A stretch of DNA of 64,000 nucleotides from Diphasiastrum complanatum. Lineage: Eukaryota; Streptophyta; Lycopodiopsida; Lycopodiales; Lycopodiaceae. Every line of letters starts with the position of its first letter. Positions within the stretch are counted from its first letter, which is position 1. Position numbers and translations under genes: made by a program. The notes under the pieces were generated by a model, which was not told the DNA's origin, did not search any database, and saw nothing but the letters and a program-made list of their open reading frames with translations. The DNA is taken from assembly GCA_029204225.1 (NCBI GenBank), contig CM055104.1, positions 22,443,952 to 22,507,951 on the forward strand, in the 5' to 3' direction. Shown in pieces: positions 58,999-64,000 of the stretch.

Positions 58999-59013
58999 CT
59001 AGCTCTGATACCA
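58999..59013 (-). other. gypsy A primer-binding site
   Basis: Minus strand reads GTGGTATCAGAGCTAG, a clear initiator tRNA-Met site. Confidence 0.8.
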
Positions 59014-60037
59014 CTTTTACGAGTAGAGGTGAGGAAGTCCTCCAAATCCAAGGTAGAGCCTCCAAATGTCCTCCAAGCAACCTACAAGCTTCAAGATGCT
59101 CCCCAACTCCCAGCTAGGATGCCTCCACCTGCAAGTAAGGATATCCAAGCCTCCAAGGATCTCTCCTCCACCTGTGTCCCTACTCTTTAAACACAAAGAT
59201 AGATAACAAGCTGGCCTCAAGTATTCACCACCCAACCATATAGCTAGATCCAAGCTCCAAGCAAGACCTATCTAGCACCCCCTTGCTAACCATAAACAAA
59301 TCACAAGCATACCACAGCACTCCATAGCATACTCAAGATCCAAACCCTACTTATGTCTCATACCATAGATCCAAACCTCAAGCATACTACCACAAGAAAG
59401 CACTATACACACTAGTAGCAACACTAAAGCATAAGCAAAGCAAACAAGAGAGATCCCCCCCTCCCAATGGGCGCCCTACTACCCTCATATAGATGGCCCA
59501 TGGACCCCTCCAATGCACTATGGAGTTCCATGCACATCCAATGAGAGAGAGAGAAGCCTAGGGGAGTTAAAGAATCTCCAAGAGCCTCCATAGGCTTATG
59601 GAATGTCAAGAGACTCCTTCCATAACCTATGACTCTTTGAATGCCTTTCTTGTGGGAGTTGAGAACTCAATGGACACTTTAGAAGGGCGCCCTCCTACTA
59701 GGTCTCATTGCCCAAGTTGTGCAAGTATACTTTGGCCCTAGACCAATAAAGTGATATGGTTCAAGGTTGAGGCCCAAGGTTTAGAAAAATAGTCATCCAA
59801 TGACTTTCTAACACCTCTCTAGGTTCCATACCTCCATCCAAGGCATAGACACCTACTTGCTCTTAACCAAGGACACTAGTACCTTAATCTAAGACACATA
59901 CCCTTAATATTAAAGGTACCCCTTATCCAAGGGTCACGTGACTCCATACCTCCAACTAAGGTATAGTCACTTGTCTGTCCTTATCCAAGGGCACATATCC
60001 TTAATCCTAAGGGTACCTTGCCATTTAGCCCCCAACA
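59014..60037 (-). repeat. probable 5' LTR of gypsy A
   Basis: Lies between the primer site and a TGTTGGGGGC start (minus strand, 60037). There is no second copy in the window to confirm the borders. It contains short direct repeats of CTTATCCAAGGG. Confidence 0.5.
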
Positions 60038-60180
60038 CTTAATGGACTATTAGGGGTCTGAAGTACTACTAGTTACATAGGTATGTAACAAATACGCCGC
60101 CGAAGAATTCCGTCTGGACCTCTTCGGTACAACTGGCCGGCAATTAGCTGATACGGTCTAGCTTTCAAAATCAATTTCCT

Positions 60181-61590
60181 CTATTTTGCCTTTGGTAGTG
60201 ATTTGTCTGGTTGGCCCCGCATTAGATATTCAACAATGTCGACAGCCCATTCTAGTACTGTATCCACGTAAAATAAGGCAGCATCTACCAGCTCATCGTC
60301 GGGTTGGGTTGCAATCTCCTTTCCCTTGAATCGTGACACATAATCTGCCATGTAGTGTTGTTTTCCCTTGCGAACTACTATCCAAAAATCAAATTCCAAC
60401 AACAACAGGAGCCATCTAGTGATTTTCTCGGTGTTGCAAGTTTTATTAACGAGATATAGCAAGGGTTGATGGTCCATATAAAAAGCAAAATGTGTGGCCA
60501 TCAAATAGTGTTGAGAGTTCTTAACTGCATAGAACATTGCAAGTGCTTCTTGCTCTGTGGTTGAATGATTCATTTCGGTATCAATGAGCTGTCAGCTTGC
60601 AAATCGGATTGGAAAATCCTTTTTGTGTTCACTTGGCTGGGTTAAGACTGCTCCAACTGCATACTTTGATGCGTCTGTATGCACGTGGAACTCAATGGAC
60701 CAATTGGGTGGTCGTAGGATTGGTGCTGAGACCAATGCATTCTTAATCTTCTGAAAAGCCTTTAGAGCTTCCTCATTCCAATGTGGATCCGTTGTGAGCT
60801 TGTAAATTGGTCTGGCTAACTCCGCAAAATCAAGAATGAAGATCCTATAATAGTTAGCATGACCCATGAAAATGTAGACCTCGCAGATCGTCCTCGGTGG
60901 TGGTAGATCAACAATGATCCTGATCTTTGATAGATCTGTGGCGATCTCGTGTCTTGACACTATATGGCCGAGTATCAAGCCATGTGTCACCCAGAATTGA
61001 CATTTTTCTGGATTCAGGGAGATTTGGTATTCGCGGCATTTTTGTAGCACCTTCTCCAAATTGGATAAGTGTTATGAATCTGGTCCATGCACACACATAG
61101 CGTCCAAGAAAATTTTCAAAAATCTTTGCAAATAATCCTTGAATGCCACCTACATGACTCGTTGGAAAGTGCTTGGGGCATTGCAAAGTCCGAATGGCAT
61201 CACTTTAGAGGCATAAGTTCCCCATTCCGTGGCGAATGCTGTCTTGTGCTGGTCCTGGGGGGCTATTTTCACCTAGTTGTAGCCGCTGAAGCCATCCAGA
61301 AAATTGTAGGCTTTGTTACCAGCTACTCTATTGAGGACACTTTCCGTAAATGGTAAAGGAAAATGGTCTTTTTTGGTGACTGCATTAAGCGCCTTCAGAT
61401 CACACATATACACATTTTGCCATTCTTCTTGGGTACTATAACTATCGATGATACCCATTCTGTGTGTTCGATTTCGTAAATGAAATCTGCATCCAGAAGT
61501 TTCTGCAACTCTTGCTTGATCAGTTTTGTATAATTTGGGTTGCAGCGGCAGTAACGACTTACCTTGGGGACTGCTCTGTCCACCAAAGGT
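60181..61590 (-). pseudogene. gypsy C reverse transcriptase and RNase H
   Basis: RT starts with QKLLDADFIYEI and VPKKNGKM (61586-61395), then YNFLDGFSGYN (about 61280). The polymerase box reads KIFLDAMCVHG (about 61100), where FxDD is expected, so the second metal-binding Asp is Ala. Thumb and RNase H follow (61059-60592, HTDASKYAVGAVLTQ; 60573-60181, STTEQEALAMFYAV to VSRFKG). Several frame breaks. Confidence 0.8.
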
Positions 61591-61632
61591 ATGGTGTGTT
61601 GGACTACTGTTGGCGGAATGCCCTTTAGATCA

Positions 61633-63317
61633 CTATAGCTCCAGGCAAACAGTCTTTATATTCCACCAACAAGGATCGTAGTCTCTTGAACTGCGTGGTG
61701 TTAACTGCCCTCCCACATGCACTATCCTTTCTTCTTCTCCTAGTTCCGCAAGATTCATCGGCTGTGTTCGCGCAGGTCCCTCGAAGACTTGTTCCGTTGG
61801 TGCCTGACTTTGATCAGGTTCTCGTTGGGCTTGCGGCATCATGATTACCACGTCGTCCAATGTATAATTCTTGAAAGTATCAGGCAACTCGTGAACTGGA
61901 GCTCGTCGAGATTCCTCTTTTAGCATATTGATCTTAGCCCGATTGGTCATTTTTTTATTTTTTGTCACCTGCGTAGAAGATGACGCTATATCTGAGTCCA
62001 ACTTGATTGACTTCAAGGAATCCAACACCTTCTTCTTGCTCTTTTTTGTCATTTTGGTGGGTTCATCCTTGTTGTCTTTCTTTGGAACTGCTGTGACATT
62101 TGCCTCATGGTTGTGAATATCAACGTCTACTGTAGCTAGTGCCTCTTCAGGTAGGTCACTCCATCGGATCACCTGGTTGTAACGTTGCTTCAACTGATTC
62201 TTCTTATTCGTAGGTGCCTTGGGTGATTCGATCCTTGAGACTTTCGCCATAGCAGACCTTTGTGGTGGTTGAGTTGGTACCTTATTGGTTCTGTAACGAT
62301 CTGGGTCCATGTGGTGTAGGACTTGTTCATCAGTCAACTCAATCTCCTTATTATAGGTTAGAGCATGTTGCCAAGGGACTAGATCATCATCCACTGGGTT
62401 CTCAATCGGCTCCGCTGACAGCCATGCTACGTTTATCATATTCACCCCAAATGTGATTGGTGTGTCCATAGTTAACATTTGGGTGAAGATGTACTCGGTT
62501 TTGGATTTGATTCATATTGACATGCTTGGCAGTCAATAGTTGCTAATGCATCCGTCCATCTCATGACATCCTTCTCTAAATGATAGTGACCTCCCTTGGC
62601 TGGCCTTGGGCGGTCAATCGTATGATCTGTCGTGGATGATCCATCATCAGCTTTGGGTGCAATAGGTTTTACCGTCCATGTGGTTGGATCTACCTTTACA
62701 GCCTGTTCTCTATTCTCAAAGGTGAGTTTCCCTGTACCCCAGTTGTGTACTACTTGTGCAGCCCTCAACCATGGTCTTTCCAGTAAAATACGGTATGCAG
62801 ATAGAGATTCAGGTATATCCATGACCACAAAAGTAATTACATACTGCATGCCTGCTATCCTTACGGGAATATCAGCAACTACACCTTTTGGTTTCACACA
62901 GGATTGATCTGCTAGCTTGATGGTGAATCTGGCTGGCTTCAATCCTTGTAATCCACATTTTTCGTACAAAGTAGTGGAGATCAGATTGACACCTGATCCT
63001 CCATCTACCACTGTCGCCTCGTCCTCGTATCTCTTGTGTTTGATTGACAACGTGACGTTGTGTTCCTCACTTTCCCATGCTGCTCCGATGTGGAGGACGT
63101 TACTTGTTTCATCATAGCCCGCACAATATATGGGCTCAGGTGCTACTGGCTCCTCATCCGCTTTGGCCCATTCAGCTAAAAGGCTTTTCGCTTGTGGTGC
63201 CATCCGCAGTAGTTCTCCGAGGGATAAACTAACATGGCTTGACAACAAGAGTGTGAGCGTTTCAGTGCGTGGTTCCTCAGGCTCCACCATGTGAAAAGGT
63301 GGTTCATGTTGATGCAA
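61633..63317 (-). pseudogene. gypsy C gag end, protease and linker
   Basis: 63317-62472 carries a retropepsin-like domain (EATVVDGGSGVNLIS, then RILLERPWLRA). 62478-61633 continues in another frame as a charged, Lys/Glu-rich linker before RT (VDVDIHNHEANVTA; ELPDTFKNYTLDDVVI). The overlap of the two frames by 7 bp could be a frameshift site or simple decay. Confidence 0.7.
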
Positions 63318-63400
63318 CCGATCATTCTGATCAGTGCGCAGTGGTGAGCCCGTTTGCGGTTCCCGTTCAACACCGACTGGAGTTTCTATGGGATTGTTTC

Positions 63401-63783
63401 ATTCTTGCTCTTTTTCTTCCTCTTGTGCTTTTTGTACCCAGTGTCTTATTTTCTGGTATTGTTTTGTCTCTTCTCTCACATTTCGATATGGCGCTAAAGT
63501 TGAGGGTTGGTCATCAGTGACCGATGGTGGTGGTAGTTAAAATAGCAATGATCGACTTCTACAGTGCTTTCTTATTTTGACAGCACCACGTGTGCTTCGT
63601 TCCAAGAGTTATCGGGCCATCTTTCTTTTACGAGCCCTTTGAGTGCTTTTAAGCAACTTATCTTTGTACTTACTTATTAGCTGAATATACAGTTTGAGGT
63701 GAGTAATTCTGTGTTCTTATTGCACTTGACATTGTGCTGTGGTGATTGATCCGGTCGGGTGTTTAAACTGTGTATTCTTAGCT
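63401..63783 (+). repeat. possible LTR of an element leaving the window
   Basis: Non-coding sequence ending at a plus-strand primer-binding site, opposite in orientation to element C. Start not determined. Confidence 0.35.
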
Positions 63784-63797
63784 TGGTATCAGAGCCC
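63784..63797 (+). other. primer-binding site of an off-window element
   Basis: TGGTATCAGAGCCC, a standard plant initiator-Met site, followed by a leader-like stretch to the window end. Confidence 0.65.
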
Positions 63798-64000
63798 TTG
63801 GTGGCTTGAATCACCGGACAAGAACAGAGAGCTGCAAATTCATGATGGTTTGTTGGCTAGGAAGCACAAAACCTAGTCTGTGGAGATTCGTGGAACGGCT
63901 AAAAAATGTAAAAAGGATTCAGAGACAGGGAATTGTTGGTTGAATTAAAAAGCAAACAAAGATTGAAGCTGAAAATTCTTCTGGAGGGTTGCTTGGCGTT

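Larger units (their letters stand above)
54886..60037 (-). mobile_element. gypsy element A, 3'-truncated and internally deleted
   Basis: Minus-strand order: probable 5' LTR (59014-60037), primer-binding site (58999-59013), a 1-kb leader, gag (57965-57076), RT (about 56960-56393), RNase H (56368-55703) and integrase (55675-54886). Protease and the first part of RT are absent between 57076 and about 56960. The 3' LTR is gone because integrase stops at the fusion with element B. It has broken into element C at about 60037, so it is the younger of that pair. Confidence 0.75.
60065..63400 (-). mobile_element. gypsy element C, truncated at both ends
   Basis: Minus-strand gag end/protease, linker, RT, RNase H and the start of integrase (LIAGQLYRRGPDGILRR, about 60130), cut at about 60065 by element A. 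The left part of gag beyond 63400 is lost. RNase H and integrase resemble element B but both elements hold that region, so they are separate copies of related families. Confidence 0.75.

Noticed and set aside
60181-60573. Element B as the displaced 3' part of element C
   Set aside because: Both contain the RNase H end and integrase start, so they overlap and must be separate copies.

Overview
This window looks like nuclear DNA of a land plant with a large, transposon-rich genome. The evidence is an intron-rich gene of the plant ASPM (abnormal spindle) type, Ty1/copia and Ty3/gypsy elements primed by initiator tRNA-Met, a CACTA (En/Spm-like) DNA transposon, a LINE remnant and long GA/CT microsatellites. 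I cannot name the species. The style would fit a fern, gymnosperm or other large-genome plant, but that is a guess. I see no bacterial or organellar genes, no rRNA and no CRISPR array.

Layout. 184-5408 is a structurally complete LTR retrotransposon that encodes only gag-protease. 6846-15615 is a decayed copia element on the minus strand. A 4.2-kb CACTA-type transposon (7821-12049) sits inside its RNase H region, flanked by a TGA target duplication. 17008-28535 is the one clear host gene: an ASPM-like spindle protein in 20 exons with two calponin-homology-like segments, about 17 IQ motifs and a C-terminal Arm/HEAT-like part. 29933-46041 is a patchwork of copia fragments, an unrecognised decayed coding block (33.9-36.1 kb), LTRs and internal parts of the gag-pro family, and a non-coding (LARD-like) relative arranged as a large inverted repeat. 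46042-53499 is a second, nearly identical copy of 22479-29932: ASPM exons 9-20 plus downstream sequence, cut off from exons 1-8 and fused to an LTR. 53500-63400 is a nest of three minus-strand gypsy elements. A primer-binding site at 63784 marks another element running off the right edge.

How it fits together. The left copy of the duplicated block keeps its native left flank (ASPM exons 1-8). The right copy keeps its native right flank (the LINE reading continues past the block). This is what a tandem duplication A-B-X-B-C leaves, with 16 kb of transposon debris (X) between the copies. The left gene could encode a complete protein; the right copy is a 5'-truncated duplicate. Its exons are identical by eye to the parent, so the event is recent, or the copy is conserved by gene conversion, or it is an assembly duplication of two haplotypes.

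Exon borders were read by eye from splice signals and reading-frame continuity. Transposon borders were placed from LTR/TIR ends, primer-binding sites and polypurine tracts. Domain names rest on recognisable motifs, not on database searches.
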